Positions 52,801-62,410 of a stretch of DNA of 64,000 nucleotides are shown in pieces. Numbering within the stretch: the stretch's first letter is position 1; each line of letters starts with the position of its first letter. Below the pieces are notes generated by a model. The model worked only from the letters and a program-made list of their open reading frames with translations. It did not search any database and was not told the DNA's origin. A program made the translations under genes and the position numbers. The DNA is from Pseudomonas sp. SID14000 (GTDB lineage Bacteria > Pseudomonadota > Gammaproteobacteria > Pseudomonadales > Pseudomonadaceae): positions 372,001-436,000 of the forward strand of contig NZ_NFZQ01000002.1 in NCBI RefSeq assembly GCF_002165135.1, in the 5' to 3' direction.

Positions 52801-55800
52801 ACGGCCAGGACTTCATCATCACCACCGAAGACATCAGCACCACCTTCGGCGGCCAAGGGGATGACTTCATCCTCGGAGCCAAGACCAACCTGCCGCCTAC
52901 CGGCAACGAGGGTGACGACTGGATCGAGAGGGGCACCCAGGACGGCGCGCCCGGCGACAACTTTGCACCGCTGCTGGGTGACGAAGTGATCGGCAACGAC
53001 ATCTTCGTCGGTGGCGGTGGCTTCGACGAGATGATCGGCGAGGGCGGCGACGACATCTTCGTCGGCAGTGACGCCCAGGACAAGATGGATGGCATGTCCG
53101 GTTTCGACTGGATCATCAACAAGAATGACCAGGTTGGCGTCACCGTCGACCTGACCCTGGCCGCGCTGGCCCAACCCCATGGCAACGCACCGCCCCAGAA
53201 CACTGGTGTGTTCCAGCCGGTAGGCGCTTCGCCAGCCTCAATCCTCGACCGCTTCGCCGAGGTCGAGGGTGTGTCCGGTTCGAACTTCGCCGACGTGCTC
53301 AAGGGCGACAACGTCGATGCCGTGACCATCCTCAACCATGGCGGAGCCACCGGCAGTGCCTTGACCAACGTTGCGCTGATCCGGGGTCTGCAACAGTTCC
53401 TGGCAGACGCCGGGTTGCCAACCACCGGCTTTGCCACTGGCAACATCATGCTCGGTGGCAACGGCAGCGACCTGATCGAAGGCCGTGGCGGTGATGACCT
53501 GATCGACGGCGACAAGTGGCTCAATGTGCGCATCGCCGTGTACGCGCCGGAAGACGTCAACCACACCGGCCCTGAGATCGCCAGCTTCGACAGCATGGTC
53601 GACATGATTCCGTTCATGCTCGACCGTACCTACAGCCCCGGCCAGCTGAAGGCCGTGCGGGAAATCCTGCCCGGCACCTCGACCGGTGGCGCGGCCTTCG
53701 ACACGGCCGTGTTCTCCGGCTTGCAGAATGAGTACGTGGTCACCCAGAACACCCGTGGCACCGCTGATACCAGCGACGATGTGTGGACCGTGACCGATAC
53801 CGTGGACGGTCGCGATGGTGTCGATACGCTGTTGCACATCGAACGTCTGCAGTTCTCCGACGGCCAGCGCGTACTGGTGGAAGGGCTGAATGCGCAGCCT
53901 ACCGGCAGCCCGGCCATTACCGACGGCAACGGCGGTGCGATCACCGTGGGCGATGTCCTTACGGTAAACGTGGCTGGCGTGCTGGATGCCGACAACATCA
54001 GCGCCGGTAACCCACTGGGCACGCTCGCCGACCGTTCGGTGTCGTACTACTGGCAGTTCGAGGCTACTCCGGGCAGTGGCGTGTTCGAAGACATCATCCT
54101 GCTGCCGGCAGGCGACCTGGCGTTCCAGAGCGCCGACGGCACCACGTTCAAGGTGTCGCCAGACCTGGCCGGGCTGGCCCTGCGGGTCAAGGCGATCTAC
54201 CAGGACGCCCACGGCACTACCGAAGTGCTGTTCTCCCAGCCCACCGCCGTGGTGCAGCCGGGCGCGCCTGTGGTACCGACGCCGGCCACGCCGGTGGTGG
54301 ATGCCACTGCAGGCGGTCCGGGCCTGAACATGGTGCGCTCCGACCTCAACTTCATCCTCGACCAGATCAGGATCGCCGAGGCCGACGCCAACGGGGCTGA
54401 CATCCTCTCGCTGCTGCCCAACATTCGTTCGGCGCTGGGCCTGCGCACGGTGGATGGCTCGAACAACAACCTGATGAACCTCAACGGCATCAACAACACC
54501 GAGTTTGGTGCCGCCGACAATGTCTTCCCACGAGTGACCGACCCGGTGTTCAACCCGGCTGAAGGTGCACCGGCCGGCTTCTTCGGTCCTGGTTCGCCGG
54601 CCATTCCGGGCTCGTCGTACGAGCAGACCAGCGGTCCGGTGTTCGACTCGCAGCCGCGCACCATCAGCAACCTGATCGTCGACCAGACCTCCAACAACCC
54701 GGCGGCCTATGCCACCGCATACGACCCGGGTGTGGACGGCGTGCTCAACTTCGGCGCCGTGGGCAACGACGACGTGCTCAAGGACGGCGTGCGCATCGTC
54801 GCCAGCCCGGGCCTGGACGGCCAGTTCGGCACCGCCGACGACCACGACGTGTACCTGTTCGAGAACACCGCCGCCGATGCTGGCCTGTCCGCGCCGTTCA
54901 ACGCCTGGATGACCTTCTTCGGGCAGTTCTTCGACCATGGCCTGGACCTGGTCACCAAAGGGGGCTCGGGCACCATCTACATCCCGCTGCAACCGGATGA
55001 CCCGCTGTACGTGGAGGGCGGTTTCACCAACTTCATGGTGGTGACCCGTGCCACCAACCTGCCTGGGCCAGATGGCATCCTCGGTAACGCCGACGATATT
55101 CACGAGCACACCAACACCACCACGCCATTCGTGGACCAGAACCAGACCTACAGCTCGCACCCTTCGCACCAGGTGTTCCTGCGCTCCTATCTGATGACCG
55201 ACGCTGGCCCGGTTGCCACTGGCCGGTTGATCACCAACCGTGACCTGGGTGCAGATGGCAAGTACGGTACCGCGGACGATACGGAAATCGGTGGCATGGC
55301 GACCTGGAAAGTGGTCAAGGCCCAGGCCCGTGACCTGCTTGGCATCAACCTGACCGATGCCGATGTCGACAACGTGCCGCTGCTGGCTACTGACGCCTAC
55401 GGCAACTTCATCAAGGGGCCGAACGGCTTCCCTATGGTGGTGATGAAAGGGGCTGACGGCATTGCCGGCACTGCCGATGACGAGCAGATCGAGGGCAACC
55501 CGCTGGCGCCGATCGACCTGACCAACGCCGTACGCACCGGTCACCAGTTCCTTGCCGACATTGCCCACAATGCCGTGCCGGTGTTCAGTAATGGCGTGCT
55601 GGTACCTGATGCCGATACCGATGCGGGCAATGCCGTGCCAGTGAACCCGCAGACCGGTGCCAACCTGGCCTACGACAACGAACTGCTCGATGCGCACTAC
55701 ATCGCCGGCGACGGCCGGGTCAACGAGAACATCGGCCTGACCGCCGTGCATGCGATCTTCCACTCCGAGCACAATCGGTTGGTGGCCCAGACCAAGGACA

Positions 55801-58800
55801 CCGTACTCGATTCGGGCGACCTGGCCTTCATCAACGAGTGGCTGCTCAACCCGCTGACCGCGCTGCCGGCCAGCCAGGCCGAGATCGACGCGCTGGTGTG
55901 GAATGGCGAGCGTTTGTTCCAGGCGGCCAAGTTCGGTACCGAGATGCAGTACCAGCATTTGGTGTTCGAGGAGTTCGCCCGCACCGTGCAACCGCGGGTC
56001 GACCTGTTCTTCGCCCCGACCCAGGTGTATGACGTCGACCTCGATGCGTCGATCGTGGCCGAGTTCGCCCACACCGTGTACCGCTTCGGCCACTCGATGC
56101 TGACCGAGACCGTCGACCGCTTCAACGTCGACTTCACCGTCATCGGCGACCCGAACAGTGCCAACCCCGACCAGCAACTGGGCCTGATCGCGGCGTTCCT
56201 CAACCCGCTGGCGTATGCCGCCAGTGGCGTTACCCCCGAGGATGCCACCAGCGCCATCGTGCGCGGGGTCACCCGCCAGGCCGGTAACGAAATCGACGAG
56301 TTCGTCACCGAGGCGCTGCGCAACAACCTGCTCGGCCTGCCGCTGGACCTGCCGGCGATCAACATCGCCCGTGGCCGCGATGTCGGTATCCCCTCGCTGA
56401 ACGCCGTGCGCCGCGACATCTACGCGCAAACCGGCGACACCCAGCTCAAGCCGTACACCAGCTGGGTCGACCTGGTGCAGCACCTGAAGCATCCGGAGTC
56501 GCTGATCAACTTCATCGCCGCCTACGGCACCCACAGCACCATCACCGGAGCCGTCACGTTACTGGAAAAACGCGCAGCGGCCATGGCCTTGGTGTTCGGC
56601 GGTGACGGTGCGCCAGCCGATCGCCTGGACTTCCTCAACAGCACCGGCGCCTACGCCAACGTCACCCTGCCTGGCAAGGATGGCGTGCTTGGCACCGCCG
56701 ATGACCTGAGGGCGGTAACCGTGACCGGGGTCGATGCCATCGACCTGTGGATCGGCGGCCTGGCCGAAGCGAAAACCCCGTTCGGCGGGATGCTCGGCAG
56801 CACCTTCAACTTCGTGTTCGAGAACCAGATGGAGAAATTGCAGGACGGCGACCGCTTCTACTACCTGGAGCGCACCGCCGGCCTGTCGATGAACGCCGAG
56901 CTGGAAAGCAACTCGTTCGCCAAGCTGATCATGGCCAACACCTCGGCCACCCACCTCCCTGGCCTGGTGTTCTCTGACGTAGGCTTCTACCTGGAAGTGG
57001 ACCAGAGCAAGCAGTTCAACGAAGGCCTTGGCAGTGCCGACCCCCTGGGCGAAAACGGCGAGCAGGTGGTGTTCCGCGACAGCCCGCTGACAGCAGGCCC
57101 GGACACCAACTACATCCGCTATTCCGGTGACCAGCACATCGTGCTGGGTGGCACCGACGGTGACGACATCCTGGTCTCCAGCGAGGGTGACGACACGGTC
57201 TGGGGCGATGGTGGCAACGACCGCATCGAAGGTGGCGATGGCAACGACCAGCTGCGTGGTGGTGCCGGCGACGACATCATCAGCGACATGGGTGGTGACG
57301 ACAACATCCAGGGCGGCGACGGCAACGATGTGCTGCACGGCGGTAATGGCGTCAACCTGATCATCGGCGGTTTCGGCAACGACTTCATCGTTACCGGTGA
57401 GGACGCTTCCGAAGCCATCGGCGGCCAGGGCAACGACTTCATCCTGGGCAGCAAGGCCAACGAGCAGGACATGGGTAACGAAGGCGACGACTGGATCGAG
57501 AAGGGCACCTCGGACGGTGCGCCTGGCGACAACTTCGACCCGCTCGGCAACGACCCGGTCATCGGCAACGACGTGTTCATCGGCGGTAACGAGAACGACA
57601 AGTTCAACGGTGAAGGCGGCGACGACATCATGGTCGGCAGCCTTGGTTTCGGTGACCGCTACATTGGTGGCTCCGGCTACGACTGGGCGACCTTCAAGGG
57701 CCTGGCCCAGGGCGTCACCATCGACTTCAGTGACCGCTTCTTCGATGTGCCGCCGGTACCGGGGTCGGGCGCGTCCGCGCTGGTGCGTTTCGACATCATG
57801 GAAGGCCTGTCCGGTTCTGCCCATGGTGACTTCCTGCGCGGTGACAGCGAAACCGCTGCGACCTTGCCGACCAACGGCGCCAACGGCAGCGTGTTGACCA
57901 ACATCAGCCTGATCGACGGCCTGGCCGGCCTGCTGGCTGCCGGGGCGACGTTCTACGATGGTGGCAATATCATCCTCGGCGGCAGTGGTAGCGACCTGAT
58001 TGAAGGCCGGGGCGGCGACGACATCCTCGACGGTGACAAGTGGCTGAACGTGCGCATCAGCGTGCGCGCCAACAGCGACGGCACCGGCCCGGAAATCGCC
58101 AGCTACGACAGCATGGAGCCAATGGTGCCGCTGATGCTCAATGGCACCTACAACCCGGGCCAGCTGGTGATCGTCCGTGAAATCCTCAACGGCACCGACA
58201 GCTACGACACGGCGGTGTTCTCGGGGGTGTCCACCGACTACAGCGTGGTGGTCGACGGCAACTCGGTGATCGTCACCGACCTGGTCGACGGGCGCGATGG
58301 TGTCGACCGTCTGACCGGTATCGAGCGCCTGCAGTTCTCCGACAGCTCGCAGGCCTCCGGCGTGGGCACTGCCGTCAACGCCGGCCCAACGGGCCACCTG
58401 GCGATCCTCGATGCTGCCACCGGTCTGCGTAACGACACATCGGTCAGTGGCCAACTGCTGCGGGTGAGCAACCTGGCGGTGCACGATGCCGACAACGTCA
58501 GCGCCACCAACGCAAGCGGCGCCATCAACGGCCCTGTGGCTTACTACTGGCAAGTAGAGACCCTGCCAGGCTCGGGGGTGTACGAAGACATCACCTTCGT
58601 CGCCGCCGGTGAGGTTTCGCGGGCGACCGGCACCACCTACCGGGTCACGGATGATGTGGCGGGGCTGAACATCCGCGTACGGGCGGTGTACCAGGATGCC
58701 AAGGGTACGCTGGAAATCGTCGATTCGTCGCCAAACAGCGCGCCGAGCGCCGGGCCGACCGTGACCGGGCTGCTGGTGCAGAACCAGACCCTCACCGCCA

Positions 58801-61544
58801 ACACGGCAACCATCGTCGATGCCGACGGCCTGAGCAACCCGCAGTTCACCTTCCAGTGGCAGTCCAACCGGGGGCTCGGCTGGGTCAATATTGCCGGTGC
58901 CATCAGCAGCACCTTTGTCCTGACCCAGGAGCAAGTGGGGCAGAACATGCGGGTACTGGTCAGCTATGTGGATGACTTCGGCGTGCAGGAAAGCATCGCC
59001 TCCGACATCCTCGACCCGGTGGCCAACGTCAACGATGCGCCTACCGGTGCCGTGTTGATCAGTGACACTACGCCAGACCAGGGGCAGACACTGACGGCAC
59101 TTACCGGCGGTATTGCCGATCTGGACGGGCTGGGTGCGTTCAGCTTCCAGTGGCAGCAAGGTAGCGGTACGACGTTTACCGACATTGCCGGTGCAACTGC
59201 CGCTACCTTCACCCCAGGTCCGTCGCAAGGGCACTTCCAACTGCGCGTGCTGGTGCGTTACACCGATGGCTTCGGCGCCCTGGAAACGGTGACCTCTGCA
59301 CCGACGGCGGAGGTGCCTGCGGTGCCAGGCGTGACGCTGGTCGGTACAACCGCAGCAGATACTCTGACCGGCACCGTGGGTGACGATGTGCTGCTTGGTC
59401 TGGCCGGTAACGACACGCTCATTGGCCTGACCGGGTTCGATCAGTTGTTCGGTGGTGATGGCGACGACACGCTCGATGGCGGTGAGGGCAACGATACCCT
59501 CGACGGCGGTGCGGGCAACGACGTGCTCAATGGTGGGTTGGGTGCAGATGCGATGGCGGGCGGTGCCGGCAACGACACCTTTGTCGTCGACAACGTGGGT
59601 GACACTATCAGCGAGGCGGCTGGCGGGGGCTCTGACCAGGTGCAGACCAACCTGGCAAGCTACACCCTGGGCGCTAACCTGGAGAGCCTGAGCTTTACTG
59701 GCACCGGCAACTTCATCGGAGTGGGTAATCCCCTGGCCAATACCATCGTCGGTGGTGCCGGAAACGACTTCCTCAACGGTGGTGCAGGTATCGACCAGCT
59801 GGTGGGTGGTGCCGGTAACGACAGTTATGTAGTCGACAATGCCGCCGATGTGCCTGTGGAGCAGGCAGGCGCCGGTACTGACCTGGTGCGGACGACGCTG
59901 ACCAACTGGACGCTGGGCAACAACCTGGAGAACCTGAGGTACTTTGGCGTCGCCAACTTCACCGGTACCGGTAATGCCCTGGACAACGTCATCACCGGCG
60001 GTTCAGGTAATGACATCCTCACCGGCAACGCCGGTAACGACACACTCGACGGTGGGCTCGGCACGGACACCATGATCGGCGGAGCTGGTGATGACACCTT
60101 TGTCGTCGACAACGCCGCAGACGTCGTCGTCGAGGTGTTGGGCGGAGGTTCCGATCTGGTGCGCACCAGCCTGGCGAGCTACACACTCGCGGCTAATCTG
60201 GAGAGCCTGAGCTTTACCGGTACTGGCAACTTCACAGGTGTAGGTAATGGCCTGGACAACACCATCGTCGGCGCCGCCGGAAACGACTTCCTCAACGGCG
60301 GCGCGGGTATCGACCTGTTGGTGGGTGGTACCGGCAACGACAGCTATGTAGTCGATAATGCCGGGGACATAGTCGTGGAACAGGCGGGGGCTGGTACTGA
60401 CCTGGTGCGCACGACGCTGACCAGCTGGACGCTGGGCAATAACCTGGAGAACCTGACCTACTTCGGTGCCGCAAACTTCACCGGTACCGGTAACGGCCTG
60501 AACAACGTCATTACCAGTGGCTCGGGCAATGATGTCCTAAACGGTGGGGCAGGTGCAGATACGATGACGGGTGGTGCCGGTAACGACACCTATGTCGTCG
60601 ACAACGTGGGTGACACCGTCACCGAGGCGGCTGGCGGCGGCACGGACCAGGTGCAGACCAGCCTGGCAAGCTACACGTTGGGCGCTAACCTGGAGAATCT
60701 GAGCTTTACCGGCATCGGTAACTTCATCGGTGTGGGTAATGCCCTGGCCAATACCATCGTCGGTGGTGCCGGAAACGACTTCCTTAATGGTGGTGCGGGT
60801 ATCGACCAATTGGTGGGTGGCGCCGGCAACGACAGCTATGTGGTCGACAATGCCGGGGATGTGCTCGTGGAACAGGCCGGCGGTGGTACCGACCTGGTGC
60901 GCACCACGCTGACCAGCTGGACGCTGGGCAGCAACCTGGAGAACCTGAGGTACTTTGGCGTCGCCAACTTCACCGGTACCGGTAATGCCTTGGACAACGT
61001 CATCACCGGTGGCTCAGGTAATGACACCCTCACCGGTAGTGCGGGTAACGACCAACTGCTGGGTGGCATTGGCAACGATACCCTGGACGCAGGTGACGAC
61101 AACGACAGTCTCGACGGTGGTCTCGGTGACGATATCCTGAACGGTGGGGCGGGTAGCGACACGCTGTTCGGCGATGATGGCAACGACATCCTGTCGGGTG
61201 GTAGCGGCAATGACTTCCTCAACGGTGCGGTTGGCGATGATACGGTCAACGGCGGCGCGGGCGATGACACGATGATGGCCACTGATGGCAACGATGTCTT
61301 CCAGTTCGCCGCGGGCTTCGGCAATGACCTGATCATCAACTTCGATAGCGATGCGACGGGTGGGCAGGACCTGCTGGATATCACTGCCTTCAACATCACC
61401 GCGGCCACCTTTGCCGCCAACGTTACCATCGCCGATGACGGCGCGGATACGTTGGTCAGCATCGGTGCTACCGACTCCATCCGCCTGGTGGGAGTGGCGG
61501 ACGCAACCACAGTGACTGCAGCGGACTTCAACCTGTCGGTTTGA
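49842..61544 (+). CDS. pehA: Giant secreted RTX protein with two heme peroxidase domains (PehA-like)
   Basis: 3900 residues from ATG 49842 (GAGGG 8 bases upstream; the frame opens at 49629 without an RBS). Two animal-type heme peroxidase (peroxidase-cyclooxygenase) domains, about 1-850 and 1495-2360. Each keeps a heme-linking Asp and distal His (D160/H161; D1698/H1699, in FFGQFFDHGLDLV), catalytic Arg and heme-linking Glu (R426/E429; R1959/E1962, in GDGRVNEN) and proximal His (H550; H2084, in YRFGHSMLTETVDRF). Each is followed by RTX nonapeptides (about 900-1090; 2430-2600) and an Ig-like domain. Two more Ig-like repeats (about 2970-3160) precede a C-terminal RTX block with alternating repeats (about 3170-3820) and an uncleaved type I signal ending in FNLSV. 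No Sec signal. Substrate of the adjacent T1SS. A P. putida homologue, PehA, is implicated in plant root colonisation. Confidence 0.95.
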   Translation: MADFSKSDLEFILQQIFIAEAHADGASLIDLLPNSQVPFGLRTVDGSYNNLVTGQSEFGAADNSFLRLLSPSFSGDYASSGTVIDSQPRTISNLIVDQTANNPAAVEANGGAAPVISPGIDGVFGTADDKEVFFIPNVSPDVGLTAGFNAWMTFFGQFFDHGLDLVTKSSTDFVFIPLQPDDPLFVEGSPTNFMVLSRAVRTAGADGVVGTADDGQTNTTSPFVDQSQTYSSHPSHQVFLREYTLNAAGDPVTTGRLITNRDLGADGRFGTADDGNGESGGMATWAVVKAQARDLLGINLTDADVHSVPLLATDPYGNFLRGPNGMPQVVMRVNNGADGIAGTADDVTTLVEGNRDAPISLANAVSTGHGFLDDIAHNAAPVIVNGVLQADADTAVGNAQPVGPGGNNLTYDNELLDAHYIAGDGRVNENIGLTAVHHVFHSEHNRLVQQTKDTLLAAGDLAFLNQWLIDDVAAIPTTPAEIAALVWDGERLFQAAKFGTEMQYQHLVFEEFARTIQPQIDEFLAPNGYDTSIDPAILAEFAHVVYRFGHSMLTETVDRFDPAFNPVSGDPTNPDQQLGLIAAFLNPLAFAGSGATADEAAGAIIRGVTRQLGNEIDEFVTEALRNNLLGLPLDLPALNIARGRDTGIPTLNEARRDFYAMTGDSQLKPYISWADLADHLKHPASLINFIAAYGTHATITGADTEAAKRAAAVALVLGGDGAPADRLDFLNGTGAYANVTLVGADGIAGTADDITGVTVTGVDDIDFWVGGLAEQKMPFGGMLGSTFNFVFETQLEALQNGDRFYYLARTAGMNFGTELENNSFAKLIMRNSDVTHLSNTVFLTPTFTLEVDQANQFTGLGADGRADPTGGIMINGVEVVPLVIRDNPDTVGPDSNYLHYTGEDHVVLGGTAADDIIVAGEGDDTVYGDGGNDTLEGGAGNDAVLGGAGDDIITDSFGDNRLEGNDGNDVIVVGSMLVGGNLILGGNGQDFIITTEDISTTFGGQGDDFILGAKTNLPPTGNEGDDWIERGTQDGAPGDNFAPLLGDEVIGNDIFVGGGGFDEMIGEGGDDIFVGSDAQDKMDGMSGFDWIINKNDQVGVTVDLTLAALAQPHGNAPPQNTGVFQPVGASPASILDRFAEVEGVSGSNFADVLKGDNVDAVTILNHGGATGSALTNVALIRGLQQFLADAGLPTTGFATGNIMLGGNGSDLIEGRGGDDLIDGDKWLNVRIAVYAPEDVNHTGPEIASFDSMVDMIPFMLDRTYSPGQLKAVREILPGTSTGGAAFDTAVFSGLQNEYVVTQNTRGTADTSDDVWTVTDTVDGRDGVDTLLHIERLQFSDGQRVLVEGLNAQPTGSPAITDGNGGAITVGDVLTVNVAGVLDADNISAGNPLGTLADRSVSYYWQFEATPGSGVFEDIILLPAGDLAFQSADGTTFKVSPDLAGLALRVKAIYQDAHGTTEVLFSQPTAVVQPGAPVVPTPATPVVDATAGGPGLNMVRSDLNFILDQIRIAEADANGADILSLLPNIRSALGLRTVDGSNNNLMNLNGINNTEFGAADNVFPRVTDPVFNPAEGAPAGFFGPGSPAIPGSSYEQTSGPVFDSQPRTISNLIVDQTSNNPAAYATAYDPGVDGVLNFGAVGNDDVLKDGVRIVASPGLDGQFGTADDHDVYLFENTAADAGLSAPFNAWMTFFGQFFDHGLDLVTKGGSGTIYIPLQPDDPLYVEGGFTNFMVVTRATNLPGPDGILGNADDIHEHTNTTTPFVDQNQTYSSHPSHQVFLRSYLMTDAGPVATGRLITNRDLGADGKYGTADDTEIGGMATWKVVKAQARDLLGINLTDADVDNVPLLATDAYGNFIKGPNGFPMVVMKGADGIAGTADDEQIEGNPLAPIDLTNAVRTGHQFLADIAHNAVPVFSNGVLVPDADTDAGNAVPVNPQTGANLAYDNELLDAHYIAGDGRVNENIGLTAVHAIFHSEHNRLVAQTKDTVLDSGDLAFINEWLLNPLTALPASQAEIDALVWNGERLFQAAKFGTEMQYQHLVFEEFARTVQPRVDLFFAPTQVYDVDLDASIVAEFAHTVYRFGHSMLTETVDRFNVDFTVIGDPNSANPDQQLGLIAAFLNPLAYAASGVTPEDATSAIVRGVTRQAGNEIDEFVTEALRNNLLGLPLDLPAINIARGRDVGIPSLNAVRRDIYAQTGDTQLKPYTSWVDLVQHLKHPESLINFIAAYGTHSTITGAVTLLEKRAAAMALVFGGDGAPADRLDFLNSTGAYANVTLPGKDGVLGTADDLRAVTVTGVDAIDLWIGGLAEAKTPFGGMLGSTFNFVFENQMEKLQDGDRFYYLERTAGLSMNAELESNSFAKLIMANTSATHLPGLVFSDVGFYLEVDQSKQFNEGLGSADPLGENGEQVVFRDSPLTAGPDTNYIRYSGDQHIVLGGTDGDDILVSSEGDDTVWGDGGNDRIEGGDGNDQLRGGAGDDIISDMGGDDNIQGGDGNDVLHGGNGVNLIIGGFGNDFIVTGEDASEAIGGQGNDFILGSKANEQDMGNEGDDWIEKGTSDGAPGDNFDPLGNDPVIGNDVFIGGNENDKFNGEGGDDIMVGSLGFGDRYIGGSGYDWATFKGLAQGVTIDFSDRFFDVPPVPGSGASALVRFDIMEGLSGSAHGDFLRGDSETAATLPTNGANGSVLTNISLIDGLAGLLAAGATFYDGGNIILGGSGSDLIEGRGGDDILDGDKWLNVRISVRANSDGTGPEIASYDSMEPMVPLMLNGTYNPGQLVIVREILNGTDSYDTAVFSGVSTDYSVVVDGNSVIVTDLVDGRDGVDRLTGIERLQFSDSSQASGVGTAVNAGPTGHLAILDAATGLRNDTSVSGQLLRVSNLAVHDADNVSATNASGAINGPVAYYWQVETLPGSGVYEDITFVAAGEVSRATGTTYRVTDDVAGLNIRVRAVYQDAKGTLEIVDSSPNSAPSAGPTVTGLLVQNQTLTANTATIVDADGLSNPQFTFQWQSNRGLGWVNIAGAISSTFVLTQEQVGQNMRVLVSYVDDFGVQESIASDILDPVANVNDAPTGAVLISDTTPDQGQTLTALTGGIADLDGLGAFSFQWQQGSGTTFTDIAGATAATFTPGPSQGHFQLRVLVRYTDGFGALETVTSAPTAEVPAVPGVTLVGTTAADTLTGTVGDDVLLGLAGNDTLIGLTGFDQLFGGDGDDTLDGGEGNDTLDGGAGNDVLNGGLGADAMAGGAGNDTFVVDNVGDTISEAAGGGSDQVQTNLASYTLGANLESLSFTGTGNFIGVGNPLANTIVGGAGNDFLNGGAGIDQLVGGAGNDSYVVDNAADVPVEQAGAGTDLVRTTLTNWTLGNNLENLRYFGVANFTGTGNALDNVITGGSGNDILTGNAGNDTLDGGLGTDTMIGGAGDDTFVVDNAADVVVEVLGGGSDLVRTSLASYTLAANLESLSFTGTGNFTGVGNGLDNTIVGAAGNDFLNGGAGIDLLVGGTGNDSYVVDNAGDIVVEQAGAGTDLVRTTLTSWTLGNNLENLTYFGAANFTGTGNGLNNVITSGSGNDVLNGGAGADTMTGGAGNDTYVVDNVGDTVTEAAGGGTDQVQTSLASYTLGANLENLSFTGIGNFIGVGNALANTIVGGAGNDFLNGGAGIDQLVGGAGNDSYVVDNAGDVLVEQAGGGTDLVRTTLTSWTLGSNLENLRYFGVANFTGTGNALDNVITGGSGNDTLTGSAGNDQLLGGIGNDTLDAGDDNDSLDGGLGDDILNGGAGSDTLFGDDGNDILSGGSGNDFLNGAVGDDTVNGGAGDDTMMATDGNDVFQFAAGFGNDLIINFDSDATGGQDLLDITAFNITAATFAANVTIADDGADTLVSIGATDSIRLVGVADATTVTAADFNLSV
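59560..61020 (+). repeat. Alternating A/B repeats within the RTX region
   Basis: Three pairs of about 500 bp. Unit A (near 59570, 60090, 60580) encodes VVDN...ASYTL(G/A)ANLE(S/N)LSFTG; unit B (near 59815, 60335, 60830) encodes SYVVDNA...LGNNLENL(R/T)YFG. Each ends in RTX nonapeptides. DNA identity between equal units is high, so the block is a likely site of length variation. Confidence 0.8.
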
Positions 61545-61575
61545 GGAACTGAAGGGTAAGTTGTTTGCTTGAAAT

Positions 61576-61681
61576 GCCGGGGCTGCTGCGCAGCCCGTCG
61601 CGACACAAGGCCGCTCCTACAGGGGATCACGTATCTTCTGTAGGAGCGGCCTTGTGTCGCGACGGGCCGCAAAGCGGCCCC
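61576..61681. repeat. Hairpin and REP pair after pehA
   Basis: GGGCTGCTGCGCAGCCC hairpin (about 61580-61596) followed by inverted REP copies CGCGACACAAGGCCGCTCCT / AGGAGCGGCCTTGTGTCGCG and a closing GGGCCGCAAAGCGGCCC hairpin. Confidence 0.75.
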
Positions 61682-61753
61682 ATGTGCAAATCGACAATGG
61701 CCCGGAGGCGCGCGTTATACTCCGCGCCCTTTGCCCATGCCCGGAATCCGCCC

Positions 61754-62239
61754 ATGCGCCAGGTTTTGCTCATCGTCGATGTCCAGTCCACCTTCAGCCC
61801 GCCCGAGTGGCTGGTCGATGGCCTGCGCCGGTTGTCGGCCACCATCCCCACCATCGCCTCGATCGAGTTGCACGACGAACAGGTCACGCCGTTCGAGCGT
61901 CAACTCGGCTGGCACCCGGCGGCCGAAGACGAGAGCCTGGTCGAAGCTGACCAGGTATTCGTCAAGCATGGTTACGGGCAGAGCGCCGAGGCCATCGAGT
62001 ACATCCGGCAACTGGGTGTGGAACGGGTGCTGGTGTGTGGGCTACAGACTGAAACCTGTGTGCTGGCCGCCGGTTTTGCCCTGTTCGATGCGGGGCTGAT
62101 GCCCACCTTGGTCACCGACATGACGGTAGGGGCTTCGCTGGACCGGTCGGGCAAGCTGGGGATCGAGCTTTGGCAGCACCACTTCCGCCAGGTTACCACC
62201 TCGGTTGAGGTGCTGGCCGAACTGGCCGCGCAAGGCTAG
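61754..62239 (+). CDS. Isochorismatase-family cysteine hydrolase
   Basis: 161 residues from ATG 61754; the longer open frame runs back through the REP and is rejected. The catalytic triad is visible as Asp in LLIVDVQSTF, Lys in VFVKHGYGQ and Cys in VCGLQTETCVLAAGF; the cis-peptide region is in the last of these. A small single-domain hydrolase of amides or vinyl ethers, substrate unknown. The start has no strong RBS. Confidence 0.88.
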   Translation: MRQVLLIVDVQSTFSPPEWLVDGLRRLSATIPTIASIELHDEQVTPFERQLGWHPAAEDESLVEADQVFVKHGYGQSAEAIEYIRQLGVERVLVCGLQTETCVLAAGFALFDAGLMPTLVTDMTVGASLDRSGKLGIELWQHHFRQVTTSVEVLAELAAQG

Positions 62240-62294
62240 TTGATGTAGTCACCAGGATGAGGCTGACCTTTTCCTTCCAGACCAGCGCGGTCCA

Positions 62295-62389
62295 TGTAGG
62301 AGCAGCCTTGTGCTGCGAAGCGGCCGATACAGGCGCAGCAAGTGTTGTCGTCTGCACCGGCCTTTTCGCAGCGCAAGGCTGCTCCTGCA
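62295..62389 (+). repeat. REPIN of the RAYT-associated family
   Basis: Arms TGTAGGAGCAGCCTTGTGCT and a slightly diverged inverse, between convergent genes. Confidence 0.85.
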
Positions 62390-62410
62390 GAGGTCGCCAG
62401 AGGTATGGCC

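Noticed and set aside
49812..59240. Very long minus-strand open frames opposite the peroxidase gene (49812-53180, 53238-56534, 56559-59240)
   Set aside because: They mirror the plus-strand gene in GC-rich codons, have no RBS, and encode low-complexity Val/Gly/His/Gln-rich peptides; the plus-strand product has clear domains throughout.
59340..61300. Tandem repeats as CRISPR or minisatellite
   Set aside because: The repeats keep one reading frame and encode RTX nonapeptides within a single gene.
61565..61753. Upstream extension of the isochorismatase gene
   Set aside because: It is translated REP sequence; the conserved start MRQVLLIVDVQ begins at 61754.
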